Assembly (NCBI GenBank): GCA_964453115.1 | Contig: CAYVRT010000003.1 | Coordinates: 95,329-159,328, forward strand | Source of the DNA: JAIWNK01 sp964453115 | GTDB lineage: Bacteria > Chloroflexota > Anaerolineae > Anaerolineales > Anaerolineaceae | Reading direction: 5' to 3' | Length of the DNA stretch: 64,000 nucleotides | Part shown: positions 1-8,580 of the stretch, piece by piece | Position numbering within the stretch: position 1 is the first letter of the stretch | Layout: every line of letters begins with the position of its first letter | The notes under the pieces: generated by a model | Seen by the model: the letters and a program-made list of their open reading frames with translations, nothing else | Database searches by the model: none | Told to the model about the DNA's origin: nothing | Program-made: the position numbers and the translations under genes

Positions 1-1125
1 GACCTGACGGTGCCGAACCTGGAAGAACAGGTGGAATTGATGACCCTCTTGGGCTGGGCAGATGCCGCGGCGCGCTTGCAGGTTTGGGCGAATGCCGATT
101 ATCCCAAGGATGCTCGCCGCGCTCGCTCCTATGGCGCCAAGGGCATTGGCCTGTGCCGCACCGAGCACATGTTCTTTGAGACCGAACGCTTGCCGATTGT
201 CCAGCGCATGATCCTGGCCGAGACGAGCGAAGAACGCACGGCGGCCTTGAATGAATTGCTGCCCTATCAGCGGGCCGATTTTGATGGCCTGTTTGAGGCG
301 ATGGATGGCTACCCGGTTATCATTCGTCTGATTGACCCGCCTTTGCATGAGTTCATGCCCGATGAGGAAAAGCTGTTTGAAGAAGTGATCACCATGCACG
401 TCAAGGGCGAAACCAAGGGCCTGGACGAGAAGGAAAAATTGCTCGCCTCGATCCGTGGAATGCATGAGAGCAACCCGATGATGGGGTTGCGCGGTGTGCG
501 CCTGAGCATTTACATGCCCGAAATCGTTGAGATGCAGGTGCGCGCTGTCTTTGAGGCGGCGGCTGATTGCACCAAGCGCGGCGTCACCGTCAAGCCGGAA
601 GTGATGATCCCGTTGACTGGCACTGTGGCCGAGTTGAAGTGGATTCAGCCACGCCTGGAGCGGATTGCCAAGGCTGTCATGGAAGAGAAGGGTGTTAGCT
701 TCCATTACAAATTTGGTACGATGATCGAAATCCCGCGTGCGGCTGTGACGGCGGGCGAGATTGCCAAGCTGGCCGAGTTCTTCTCCTTTGGTACCAATGA
801 CCTGACGCAGATGACCTTTGGCTATAGCCGTGATGATGCTGAGCGCAACTTCTTGATCAAGTATGTGGAAGAAGGCATCCTGGCGAAGAATCCCTTCCAG
901 ACGCTGGACCGCGAGGGCGTTGGCCGCCTGATGCGCATGGCTGTGGAAGAAGGCCGCAAGACCCGCCCCGAACTCGAGGTTGGCATTTGCGGTGAGCATG
1001 GTGGCGATCCTGACTCGATTGAGTTCTGTCACCTGGTGGGCAACAACTACGTCAGCTGCTCGCCCTTCCGTGTGCCGGTGGCGCGCCTGGCTGCGGCGCA
1101 GGCTGCCATTAAGCACGGCAAGTAG
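1..1125 (+). CDS. ppdK: pyruvate, phosphate dikinase, C-terminal part (5' end outside window)
   Basis: This is the C-terminal 374 residues of a PEP-utilising enzyme; the frame is open at base 1, so the gene starts upstream. The TIM-barrel PEP/pyruvate domain shows GLCRTEHMFF near the start, SFGTNDLTQMTFGYSRDD in the middle, and CGEHGGDP near the end. The Cys codon at 988-990 corresponds to the known catalytic cysteine. The DDAERNF stretch and the NNYVSCSP ending fit PPDK rather than PEP synthase or PTS enzyme I. The family interconverts pyruvate, ATP and Pi with PEP, AMP and PPi in the cytosol. An intrinsic terminator follows directly. Confidence 0.95.
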   Translation, partial: DLTVPNLEEQVELMTLLGWADAAARLQVWANADYPKDARRARSYGAKGIGLCRTEHMFFETERLPIVQRMILAETSEERTAALNELLPYQRADFDGLFEAMDGYPVIIRLIDPPLHEFMPDEEKLFEEVITMHVKGETKGLDEKEKLLASIRGMHESNPMMGLRGVRLSIYMPEIVEMQVRAVFEAAADCTKRGVTVKPEVMIPLTGTVAELKWIQPRLERIAKAVMEEKGVSFHYKFGTMIEIPRAAVTAGEIAKLAEFFSFGTNDLTQMTFGYSRDDAERNFLIKYVEEGILAKNPFQTLDREGVGRLMRMAVEEGRKTRPELEVGICGEHGGDPDSIEFCHLVGNNYVSCSPFRVPVARLAAAQAAIKHGK

Positions 1126-1151
1126 AAGGCTGGTTTCTGGCCTGTACCGAG

Positions 1152-1181
1152 GCGTCCCCTGCATTGCAGGGGACGCTTTTT
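1152..1181 (+). terminator. intrinsic terminator after ppdK
   Basis: A perfect 10-bp stem (1152-1161 with 1167-1176) has a 5-nt loop and is followed by five T residues. It separates ppdK from the dehydrogenase operon. Confidence 0.9.
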
Positions 1182-1239
1182 GATACCTCAATTTTGCCCG
1201 GAACTTGCTACGCGCGGCGCAAATTTGGACGGGCTGCGG

Positions 1240-1245
1240 TATAAT
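1240..1245 (+). promoter_or_regulatory. candidate -10 box for the E1-E2 operon
   Basis: TATAAT lies 45 nt before the E1alpha start, downstream of the ppdK terminator. I find no good -35 at 16-18 nt, so the call rests on the hexamer and its position. Confidence 0.4.
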
Positions 1246-1290
1246 TTCTTTATCAAGACCTGATATTTTCCTGAGACAAGGGAGTTTCCT

Positions 1291-2250
1291 ATGGAGAAAA
1301 CGGAGCTATTGCGCTTATACCGCGAGATGGTCATCATCCGTCGGTTGGAGGAAAGAGCTGCTGAGCTATATCAGCAGGGCAAGATTGGCGGCTTTTTGCA
1401 TCTTTACATTGGTCAGGAGGCAGTCAGCACGGGGCTGATTTCGGCCCGTCGCCCGCAAGACCGTGTCATCACAGCCTATCGCGATCATGGTGTTGCCATC
1501 AATTGCGGTCTTTCGGCGAATGAGGTGGTGGCCGAATTGCTCGGCAAAGCGACCGGCTGCTCGCGCGGCAAGGGCGGCTCGATGCACATGGCCGATGTGA
1601 ACAAGAATTTTTGGGGCGGACATGCCATCGTTGGCGCACATTTGCCATTGGCGGCCGGGCTGGCGCTCGGCGATCAATATCAAAAGACCGATGGGGTGAC
1701 GATTTGCATGTTTGGCGATGGCGCTTCGAACATTGGTTATTTTCATGAGGCGCTCAACCTTTCCAAGGTGTGGAAACTGCCCGTCCTGTGGGTGTGCGAG
1801 AACAATTTGTATGGCATGGGAACGGCGGTGGAACGTGCTTCAGCCGTTTCGGAGATGGTGCAAAAGGCCAGCGGCTATGGAATGCCAGCCAAACGAATTG
1901 ATGGCATGAACCTGATGACGGTGCGGCAAACAGCGCTGGAGATGTTGGAAGAAATTCGCTCTGGCAGCGGCCCACAATTTTTGGAAATTGTCACCTATCG
2001 CTTCCGCGGCCATTCGATGGGCGACCCGGAACGCTATCGCCGCCCAGATGAGGTGCATCAGTGGCTGGAAAACGACCCGATTGGCGTTTTCAGGGCGTAT
2101 TTGTTGGCGCAGAAGGTTGCAACCGATGTGGAGTTGAACGCCGAAGATGACGCGGCTGCGGATGAGGTGCAATCGGCAGTGGCATTTGCCGAGTCCAGCC
2201 CTGAGCCAGGCCCGGAAGAATTGTTCCAGCACATTTACGTAGAGGAATAG
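1291..2250 (+). CDS. pdhA: pyruvate/acetoin-type dehydrogenase E1 component, alpha subunit
   Basis: A 319-aa thiamine-diphosphate enzyme subunit. The ThDP motif begins with GDG (residues 142-144) and ends with NN (171-172). The RGKGGSMHM segment (92-100) and the phosphorylation-loop-like FRGHSMGDPERYR near residue 240 are typical of E1alpha. With E1beta it decarboxylates a 2-oxo acid and reductively acylates the E2 lipoyl group. An AGGGAG ribosome site precedes the ATG. It heads a three-gene operon with E1beta and E2. Pyruvate is the likeliest substrate, but acetoin or branched-chain 2-oxo acids cannot be excluded from sequence alone. Confidence 0.9.
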   Translation: MEKTELLRLYREMVIIRRLEERAAELYQQGKIGGFLHLYIGQEAVSTGLISARRPQDRVITAYRDHGVAINCGLSANEVVAELLGKATGCSRGKGGSMHMADVNKNFWGGHAIVGAHLPLAAGLALGDQYQKTDGVTICMFGDGASNIGYFHEALNLSKVWKLPVLWVCENNLYGMGTAVERASAVSEMVQKASGYGMPAKRIDGMNLMTVRQTALEMLEEIRSGSGPQFLEIVTYRFRGHSMGDPERYRRPDEVHQWLENDPIGVFRAYLLAQKVATDVELNAEDDAAADEVQSAVAFAESSPEPGPEELFQHIYVEE

Positions 2251-2260
2251 GGAGGCAGAC

Positions 2261-3232
2261 ATGGCGAGAATTACAATGCGTGAGGCGATTTCACAGGCTT
2301 TGTGGGAAGAGATGGAACGTGACCCCAAAGTCTTCATCCTGGGCGAGGAAGTGGGGGTGTGGGGTGGCACCTATGCGGTGACAAAGGGCTTTTATGATCA
2401 TTTTGGCCCTGAACGGGTGCGTGACACACCGATTGCCGAGGCGGCCATTGTCGGCGCGGCAATTGGCGCAGCAATGACCGGTTTGCGTCCGGTGGCAGAA
2501 CTGATGACGATTAACTTTGCCTTTTCGGCAATGGATCACATTGTCAATGAGGCGGCCAAGCTGCACTATATGTTTGCCGGGCAAATGCACCTGCCGCTTG
2601 TCATCCGCACGGTGGGCGGTGGCGGTCGGCAGTTGGGCGCTACCCATTCCCAAACGCCCGATGCTTTGTTTGCGCACTTTCCCGGCCTGAAGGTGGTTGC
2701 ACCGGGCACCCCGGCAGATGCAAAAGGCATGCTCAAGGCTGCCATCCGCAGCGGAGACCCAATTTTCTTCATCGAACATGCCACGCTGTATCAGACGCGC
2801 GGCGAGGTTCCGGCGGGCGATTACATTGTCCCGCTTGGCAAATCGACTGTCCAGCGCGCCGGACGAGATGTGACGATTGTTACCTATAGCAAGATGCTGG
2901 AAATTTCGCTCAAGGCTGCCGATGCGCTTGCAAAGGAAGGGGTTGAGGTTGAGATTGTGGATTTGCGCAGCTTGCGCCCGTTGGATATGGACCCGGTATT
3001 GGAATCGTTCCGCAAGACGAACCGGGCTGTAATTGTCGAAGAAGGTTGGAAGTCATTTGGTGTGGGCGCCGAAGTGGCGGCGCGCATCTATGAAGAAGCA
3101 TTTGATTATGTGGATGCGCCCATCCGGCGCGTGGCACAGGCCGAGGTGCCTTTGCCCTATAACCGTGCCCTGGAACAGATGGCGCTGCCCAAGGTGGAAG
3201 ATGTCATCCGGGCGGTGAAGGAGGTGCTGTAA
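2261..3232 (+). CDS. pdhB: pyruvate/acetoin-type dehydrogenase E1 component, beta subunit
   Basis: A 323-aa E1beta subunit of standard length. Visible family motifs include FILGEEVG near residue 25, RDTPIAEAAIVGAAIGAA around 55-75, and VIRTVGGGGRQLGATHSQ around 115. The C-terminal transketolase domain carries VDLRSLRPLD and VEEGWKSFGVGAEVAA. It forms the heterotetrameric E1 with the upstream alpha subunit. The start has a GGGAGG site 10 nt after the pdhA stop, and the stop overlaps the E2 start, so translation is probably coupled. Confidence 0.92.
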   Translation: MARITMREAISQALWEEMERDPKVFILGEEVGVWGGTYAVTKGFYDHFGPERVRDTPIAEAAIVGAAIGAAMTGLRPVAELMTINFAFSAMDHIVNEAAKLHYMFAGQMHLPLVIRTVGGGGRQLGATHSQTPDALFAHFPGLKVVAPGTPADAKGMLKAAIRSGDPIFFIEHATLYQTRGEVPAGDYIVPLGKSTVQRAGRDVTIVTYSKMLEISLKAADALAKEGVEVEIVDLRSLRPLDMDPVLESFRKTNRAVIVEEGWKSFGVGAEVAARIYEEAFDYVDAPIRRVAQAEVPLPYNRALEQMALPKVEDVIRAVKEVL

Positions 3233-4479
3233 TGGCTGAGACAGTAACCATGCCCAAACTGGGCTTTGATATGGCCGAGGGGCTGCTTGTGCGTTGGGTC
3301 AAGCACGAGGGCGAGGCTGTGCAAAAAGGGGAAGTGCTGGCCGAAATTGAGACCGATAAGGCGACGGTGGAGGTGCAATCTACGTTTGATGGCGTGGTGT
3401 TGAAGCACCTGGTGGATCAGGGAACTTCGGTGCCGGTAGGGCAGCCGATTGCGGTGATTGGCGCACCCGGTGAAGCGCTGGAAACTGTGCCGCTGGTGGC
3501 GGATGTGGTGCAGAAAGATGCTGTGTTGGTGGATGCGGCAACGGGCGTGGCTCCTCTGGCTCAGGCGCAGGAAGGGCAGCCGCAAGGGACGGTTAAGGCC
3601 TCGCCCCTGGCGCGGCGGATGGCGGCTGAGCGGGGCCTGGATTTGCGCTCGCTGCGCGGGAGCGGTCCGGGCGGGCGAATTGTTCGCCGGGATGTGGAAA
3701 CCGCCCTGACCGGTGCAGTTGCGCCGCAAAGTGCAATTGTTGCCATCGAGCCGCAGGCTGCACCGCTTGTGCAGCCGCTTTCGGTTGCTGTTTCGGGCGA
3801 GCGTGTGGCGCTGGATAAGCTGCGCCAGGCCATTGGTCGGCGGATGGTGGAGGCCAAACAAACCCTGCCGCATTTCTACATTACACATGAATATGATGTG
3901 GAAGCCTTGTTGACGCTGCGCAAGCAGGTCAATCAGGCCCTGCCAGAGGAAGAAAAGCTCTCGGTCAATGACTTTATCATCAAGGCAGTTGCGCTTACCC
4001 TGCGCCGTTATCCGAACCTGAATGCCTCGATTGTGGGCAATGAATTGCTGCGGCATGGCTCGGTGAATGTGGGGGTTGCGGTTTCGGTGGCGGGTGGGCT
4101 GCTGACGGTGGTCTGTAAGGATGCGGATCGCAAATCGCTGCGGCGCATTTCGGCAGAAGTGAAGCAAATGGCGGCCCGAGCGCGGGCCGGCAAGGTGCGC
4201 CCGGAGGATATTGAAGGCTCAACCTTCTCGATTAGCAATTTGGGCATGTTCGATGTTGAGAATTTTGCTGCCATCATCAATCCGCCCGAAGCAGCCATTT
4301 TGGCGGTTGGATCGGCGCGCAGTCTGCCGGTTGTGGTTGAAGGGCAGGTGCAAGTTGGCACGCGCATGAAGGCGACCCTCTCGGCGGATCACCGCGTGAC
4401 GGATGGGGTCGAGGCGGCGCAGTTTATGCAGGCGCTGGCCGAGGTGCTTGAACAGCCGCTCCGCTTGCTGCTCGATTAG
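3232..4479 (+). CDS. pdhC: 2-oxo acid dehydrogenase E2 (dihydrolipoamide acyltransferase)
   Basis: A 415-aa E2 with one N-terminal lipoyl domain (lipoylated Lys43 within ETDKATVEV), an E1/E3-binding domain about residues 121-157 (ASPLARRMAAERG, then GPGGRIVRRDVE), and a C-terminal acyltransferase domain with catalytic His387 in DHRVTDG. It transfers the acyl group from lipoate to CoA. The gene overlaps pdhB by one base. No E3 (lipoamide dehydrogenase) follows, so E3 must be encoded elsewhere. The 3' end overlaps the convergent deacetylase-like gene by 4 nt. Confidence 0.93.
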   Translation: MAETVTMPKLGFDMAEGLLVRWVKHEGEAVQKGEVLAEIETDKATVEVQSTFDGVVLKHLVDQGTSVPVGQPIAVIGAPGEALETVPLVADVVQKDAVLVDAATGVAPLAQAQEGQPQGTVKASPLARRMAAERGLDLRSLRGSGPGGRIVRRDVETALTGAVAPQSAIVAIEPQAAPLVQPLSVAVSGERVALDKLRQAIGRRMVEAKQTLPHFYITHEYDVEALLTLRKQVNQALPEEEKLSVNDFIIKAVALTLRRYPNLNASIVGNELLRHGSVNVGVAVSVAGGLLTVVCKDADRKSLRRISAEVKQMAARARAGKVRPEDIEGSTFSISNLGMFDVENFAAIINPPEAAILAVGSARSLPVVVEGQVQVGTRMKATLSADHRVTDGVEAAQFMQALAEVLEQPLRLLLD

Positions 4480-5477
4480 CCCAAAAAGCCACCAACGAAG
4501 GCCGTGGCACAATCTCCAATTGCAGGGCCATAGCCCCCCTCTTGCACAAACAGGGTGGGCAGGCCCTGCTTGGCCAATGCTGTGCCAAAGGCGGCGTAAT
4601 CGGCTGGGTGCAGGCAAAACCCGCCTGTTGGGTCGGCCTGGGCGGTGTCGAAGCCAAGTGAGACGACCAGGGTTGCGGGCCGGAAGCGGCACAAGGCGCT
4701 CAGCGCCCGCTGGAGGGCGGCGTGATACGCCTGCCCATCACAATCATCGGGCAAGGGGTGGTTGAAGAAGCGAGTGTTGTGGGCGTTTTTGCTTGCAAAA
4801 CCGCTGGTGTGGGGGTAGACCTGCGGCGGGGCTGCATGAAGTGAGGCCATGGCAATTTCGGGGCAGGTGCGCAGCATTTGCTGGCTGCCATTGCCGTGGT
4901 GGTAATCCAGGTCGAGCAGGGCAACCCGCCCCAGGCTGCGCAGGCGATGGGCAGCCAGAACAGCATTGTTCAGGTAACAATAGCCGCCAATTTTTCCCCA
5001 TTCGGCGTGGTGGCCGGGCGGACGGCAAAGCGCATAGGCGGCGCGCCAGCCGCTGCGCAGCAGGTCGGCGCCTTGCAAGGCCAGTCCGGCGGCAGCCAGG
5101 GCAGCTGGCCAGGTGCCATGTCCGATCGGGCTGAAGATGTCGAAGGCGAAGGCTCCATCAGGGTAGCGGGTTCGGGCAGCGGGGCGGAAGTCGAAACGTT
5201 CCGGGTAGCAATAGTGACCCTCGGGCATGGCTGCGCTGCGCTGTGCCAGGTGGTGGAGCAGGCGCGGGTCGTGAATGGCTTGCAAGGCTGCCAGACAATC
5301 TTCGGGCTGACGGGTTGGGTATTCCTGAACCAGGTTGGCCTGTTGCAGTGCCTGGCGAATGGTTTCAATCCGCTCTGGTGTATCGGAGCAGGGGATGAGC
5401 GCGCCCTGGCTGAACTCGGTTGGCGGGGCGTGCTGTGTGTGGGTGGTTGAATAGAGCAGTGGCAGGCGGGTGGTCAT
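4476..5477 (-). CDS. histone-deacetylase-superfamily protein, acetylpolyamine amidohydrolase-like
   Basis: A 333-aa arginase/deacetylase-fold protein. It shows RPPGHHAEWGKIGGYC with the paired catalytic histidines, VALLDLDYHHGNG with Asp and His zinc ligands, SLGFDTAQADPTGGF with the second zinc Asp, and EGGYG near the C-terminus. The whole-length pattern fits acetylpolyamine deacetylases better than AcuC-type acetoin proteins. It probably removes acetyl groups from polyamines or other amines in the cytosol. I chose the ATG at 5475-5477 because it forms an ATGA overlap with the upstream methyltransferase. It is the last gene of a minus-strand operon. Confidence 0.85.
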   Translation of the reverse strand: MTTRLPLLYSTTHTQHAPPTEFSQGALIPCSDTPERIETIRQALQQANLVQEYPTRQPEDCLAALQAIHDPRLLHHLAQRSAAMPEGHYCYPERFDFRPAARTRYPDGAFAFDIFSPIGHGTWPAALAAAGLALQGADLLRSGWRAAYALCRPPGHHAEWGKIGGYCYLNNAVLAAHRLRSLGRVALLDLDYHHGNGSQQMLRTCPEIAMASLHAAPPQVYPHTSGFASKNAHNTRFFNHPLPDDCDGQAYHAALQRALSALCRFRPATLVVSLGFDTAQADPTGGFCLHPADYAAFGTALAKQGLPTLFVQEGGYGPAIGDCATAFVGGFLG

Positions 5478-6082
5478 GCAGCGGTGGCAAGAAAGCGCAG
5501 CCAATGGGTGTGGGGTGCCTGGTCGCTGGTTTGCTCGCTGATGACAAACCCATTGCTTTGCAGCAGGCCGGCCATTTCTTCCATGGTATAGCGGGCGTAG
5601 AACCGCGCTGGCCATGGGTTGGTTGGGTCTGCCTCCATGCCTTCGCCCTGACCTTCTTTGACGGAGAGGAAGAGCAGCCCGCCCGTGCGCAGCACACGGC
5701 GCATTTCCTGGAGTGCCGGCGTTGCCAGGTTGTGCGGCAGGTGCAGCAGGGCAGCACAGCACCAAATGCCATCCAACGCGGCGCAAGGCAGCGGCAGGGC
5801 CAGCATGTCGCCTTGCATCAGGGCGGAAGAGGTGGTGCGTTTTGCCAGGCGCAACATGCCGCGTGACAGGTCAAGGCCAAAGGTGCGCAGGGCATGAGCA
5901 GCAAAGAAGGCCAAATCGCGCCCTGGCCCACAGCCCAAATCGAGCAGGCGGGCCTGTGGTGGCAGCGCGGCAGCAAATTGCTGTGCCGATGCGCTCAATC
6001 CGGGCGAAACCTGCATGGTTTGTGCGGCAAAATCGGCGGCAATCTGGTCATAAATGGGACGGGTCTGGCGAGGATTGTTCAT
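5474..6082 (-). CDS. SAM-dependent class I methyltransferase
   Basis: A 202-aa Rossmann methyltransferase. Motif I is LLDLGCGPGRD (about residues 46-56), the acidic end of beta2 is FGLDLS, and a post-II segment LPHNLATPALQEMRRVLRTGGLLFLSVKEG is typical of Methyltransf_11/25 proteins. The substrate is not predictable. It sits between the lytic transglycosylase and the deacetylase-like gene with 4-nt overlaps at both ends, so the three are co-translated. Confidence 0.85.
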   Translation of the reverse strand: MNNPRQTRPIYDQIAADFAAQTMQVSPGLSASAQQFAAALPPQARLLDLGCGPGRDLAFFAAHALRTFGLDLSRGMLRLAKRTTSSALMQGDMLALPLPCAALDGIWCCAALLHLPHNLATPALQEMRRVLRTGGLLFLSVKEGQGEGMEADPTNPWPARFYARYTMEEMAGLLQSNGFVISEQTSDQAPHTHWLRFLATAA

Positions 6083-8484
6083 GGTGACCTTTGGTAGAGG
6101 GTGGAATAAATGAAAAAGTTTTCAGCCACGCGGGTCAGGTAGCTGCGGGTTTCGCTGTAGCGAATGATTTCCAGGAACAAGTCCGGGTCGTTGGGGGCTT
6201 CGCTCAGCCAGGCAGCGGCATTGCCGGGCCCTCCATTGTAGGCAGCCAGGGTTGCATAGAGATTGCCATCAAAGCTGCGCTGTTGTCGGTCGAGGTAGCT
6301 GGCGCCAAAGGGGATGTTGATTACCGGGCGGTAGAGGTCTTCGGCGGTGTATCCCTGCGGCCAGCCCAAAAAGGTGGCAATCTCGGCCCCGGTGGCGGGC
6401 ATGATTTGCATGGGGCCGCGTGCTCCAGCCGAGGAACGCGCAAAACTTTGAAAGAAGCTTTCCTGGCGAATGACGCTGAGCAACAGCATTGGGTTGAACG
6501 CATATTGCTGTGCGGCAGGCAGCACCAGTTCAGGGTAATAGACTCCAAAGCGCACCAGGTTGAAGTAACGTGGCGCGTTGAGGGTTTGGGCGTCGCTCAG
6601 GTTGGCAAGGTCGAGGATTTGGCGGCTGGTGAGGATGGCGGAGCGGTACATGCCGTGTTCCAGCAGGGCATTCAGCAGCCGGTATGAGTCGGCGGCATCA
6701 CTTTGGACGGCGAGACGGAGGGCCTCAAATTCGCTATTGGCCTCCGGGTAGAGGCCCAGTTCCCAAAATGCCTGGCCGCGCTGCCAGCGTCGGTCTGAGC
6801 CCAGCGCCCCCAGGCCGTTGAGCTGTGTCTCGTCGGGCAGGTTGAAGGTGCTGCGCAGCCAGGATTCGGCGGCGGGCCGTTCGCGCTCCAGTGAATAGGC
6901 CAGGTCGTAGAATTGGGGGGGGGTGAGGGGGGCTTCGCCGCGCAGCAGCTGAGCGGCGCGCTCGCTGTAATAGCCAGTGGGGTCGGTAGCCGCCGCCATG
7001 CGCCAGGCGCTTTCGGCCTCGGCCTGGTTGCCAAGCGCCTGATGTGTTTTTCCAATCCACAGCCCCGCCATGGCGGCGTCTTCTGGCTCAACTGCCAGGG
7101 TGCGCGTGCGCTGGAACGTTGTCAACGCGGCGGCGTAATCGCCCATGCGGTAGCGGGTGATGCCGGCCAGGAACAAGGCGCGGTATCCTTCTGGGGCGGT
7201 GGGATATTCGTCCAGGATTCGTTCCCAGGTTTGGGCGGCTTTGGGCAGGGCATTGGCGCGTTCCTGCATGCGGGCGGCACTGAAGAGGTAGGCGGGGGCT
7301 TGCTCGGCTTGCTTGTTATCGCTAACGAAGGTTAGCAGGGTTTGGGCGCCCGCTAGCAAGTTGCCCAGTTTTTCGGCCTGCACCCAGGCAATTTCATCCC
7401 AGGCTTGGGCCCAAAATGGGTCATCGGGATGGTCGCGAATCAGGGCCTGCCAGGCTTCCACGGCGGCTTCTGCCTGTCCGTTTTCTAGCAGGGCCAGGGC
7501 CAGGTAATGGTGGGTGCTGCCATCGTGGTCGGGTTCCGCAGCCAGGTATCGCAGAAAGGCCTCGGCGGAGAGGGCATATTGCCCGGCGTAATAATCTACC
7601 AGGCCGCGTTGATAGTCGCTGACGGGCTGCCCGGCATCGAGCAGGGCAATTAATGACAGGTAGCTGGCATAGGAACGTGGGTAGTTGAAAACGGCATCGT
7701 TGAAACGGGCATAGGCCTGTTCTGGCAGGTTGAGGCGCAGGTAGGTTTGGCCGGCGCGCAGGTCGGCCTCGGCTTTGGTATAGTCATTGTTTGTGCTTTC
7801 GTAGAGCGACATGTAGACGCGCACAGCGCTATTAAAATCGCCCTGTGCGGTGTAGACTTCCCCTATTTTAAAGGCCAGGCTGTCGGGGTTGGCACCGGCC
7901 CGCAACGCGGCCTGATAGGCAGCCAGCGCGCCATTCCATTCACCAGCTTCCAGCAGGGTATCGCCGCTCTGGGTGTGCATAAAATCATCCAGTACGCCGG
8001 GGCGCATGGCGATGTAGTTGGCGTAGGACTGTGCCGCAGCGAGCGAGTCGCTGCGGGCGCGCTGACATTCGGCCAGCAGGTACCAGGCATTGGCCGTTTG
8101 TGGGTGGCTGGGGAAGGCGGTTAGCAGGGTTTGCAGGGTTTGTTCGGCCTGCGGGCAGTTGCCGGTCAATCGGTAGGCGGCAGCCAACCCGGTTTGGGCG
8201 TGGATTTGGGTTTCGTTATCGGTGGCATTCAGCGCGGCGGCCTGAAATTCGTTCAGTGCAGCGAGATAGTCGCCATTGAGCAGGTATTGGTCGGCACGCG
8301 CGGCCCGCACGGCTGGCAGGGGGGTGGGGGTTGGGGTGGGCGGCGGGGTGGGGCTGGGTGAGGGGGTGATGGTGGCTGTGGCGCTGGCGGTTGGGGTGGG
8401 CGAAAGGAAGGGCGATTGCTTGCATCCATTCAAGACCAGGCTGAACAACAGCAAACACAACAGGGAAAGGGCAGTCTTTTTCAT
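6079..8484 (-). CDS. lipoprotein lytic transglycosylase with TPR-rich region
   Basis: An 801-aa Slt-like enzyme that cleaves peptidoglycan glycan strands. The N-terminus is a lipoprotein signal (MKKTALSLLC, lipobox LNGC), followed by a Pro/Thr-rich linker and then several hundred residues of TPR-like helical repeats. The C-terminal catalytic domain has RQESFF with catalytic Glu675, then GPMQIMPATG and AAYNGGPG. It should act on the outer face of the membrane. It heads the minus-strand operon. The start codon has no Shine-Dalgarno, and a TACAAT box lies 9 nt upstream of it. Confidence 0.92.
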   Translation of the reverse strand: MKKTALSLLCLLLFSLVLNGCKQSPFLSPTPTASATATITPSPSPTPPPTPTPTPLPAVRAARADQYLLNGDYLAALNEFQAAALNATDNETQIHAQTGLAAAYRLTGNCPQAEQTLQTLLTAFPSHPQTANAWYLLAECQRARSDSLAAAQSYANYIAMRPGVLDDFMHTQSGDTLLEAGEWNGALAAYQAALRAGANPDSLAFKIGEVYTAQGDFNSAVRVYMSLYESTNNDYTKAEADLRAGQTYLRLNLPEQAYARFNDAVFNYPRSYASYLSLIALLDAGQPVSDYQRGLVDYYAGQYALSAEAFLRYLAAEPDHDGSTHHYLALALLENGQAEAAVEAWQALIRDHPDDPFWAQAWDEIAWVQAEKLGNLLAGAQTLLTFVSDNKQAEQAPAYLFSAARMQERANALPKAAQTWERILDEYPTAPEGYRALFLAGITRYRMGDYAAALTTFQRTRTLAVEPEDAAMAGLWIGKTHQALGNQAEAESAWRMAAATDPTGYYSERAAQLLRGEAPLTPPQFYDLAYSLERERPAAESWLRSTFNLPDETQLNGLGALGSDRRWQRGQAFWELGLYPEANSEFEALRLAVQSDAADSYRLLNALLEHGMYRSAILTSRQILDLANLSDAQTLNAPRYFNLVRFGVYYPELVLPAAQQYAFNPMLLLSVIRQESFFQSFARSSAGARGPMQIMPATGAEIATFLGWPQGYTAEDLYRPVINIPFGASYLDRQQRSFDGNLYATLAAYNGGPGNAAAWLSEAPNDPDLFLEIIRYSETRSYLTRVAENFFIYSTLYQRSP

Positions 8485-8493
8485 CGTCCAATA

Positions 8494-8499
8494 ATTGTA
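8494..8499 (-). promoter_or_regulatory. -10-like box immediately upstream of the transglycosylase start
   Basis: Read on the minus strand this is TACAAT, 9 nt from the ATG, leaving room for a 5' UTR of only a few bases. See the leaderless-promoter finding. Confidence 0.45.
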
Positions 8500-8537
8500 T
8501 CATGCCCGGCACACTACACCGACAGCCTCTTTTCGCG

Positions 8538-8543
8538 TATAAT
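8538..8543 (+). promoter_or_regulatory. candidate -10 box for hutU
   Basis: TATAAT lies 37 nt before the chosen hutU start, in the 96-nt gap between divergent genes. No convincing -35 is seen. Confidence 0.4.
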
Positions 8544-8580
8544 CAAGCCAGAAAAGATTTTGTTCATGGAGGAGGTTGGC

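Noticed and set aside
3157..4167. A 336-aa minus-strand open frame inside the E2 gene
   Set aside because: It is a shadow of a GC-rich gene; the E2 frame shows the lipoyl, peripheral-binding and catalytic motifs in order.
4878..5450. A 190-aa plus-strand open frame opposite the deacetylase-like gene
   Set aside because: The minus-strand frame has all catalytic motifs and a 4-nt coupling to the methyltransferase; the plus frame has no motif or ribosome site.
5478..5786. N-terminal extension of the deacetylase-like protein upstream of 5477
   Set aside because: The extra residues are Arg/Pro/His-rich without homology and lie inside the methyltransferase gene; the ATGA overlap start is better.
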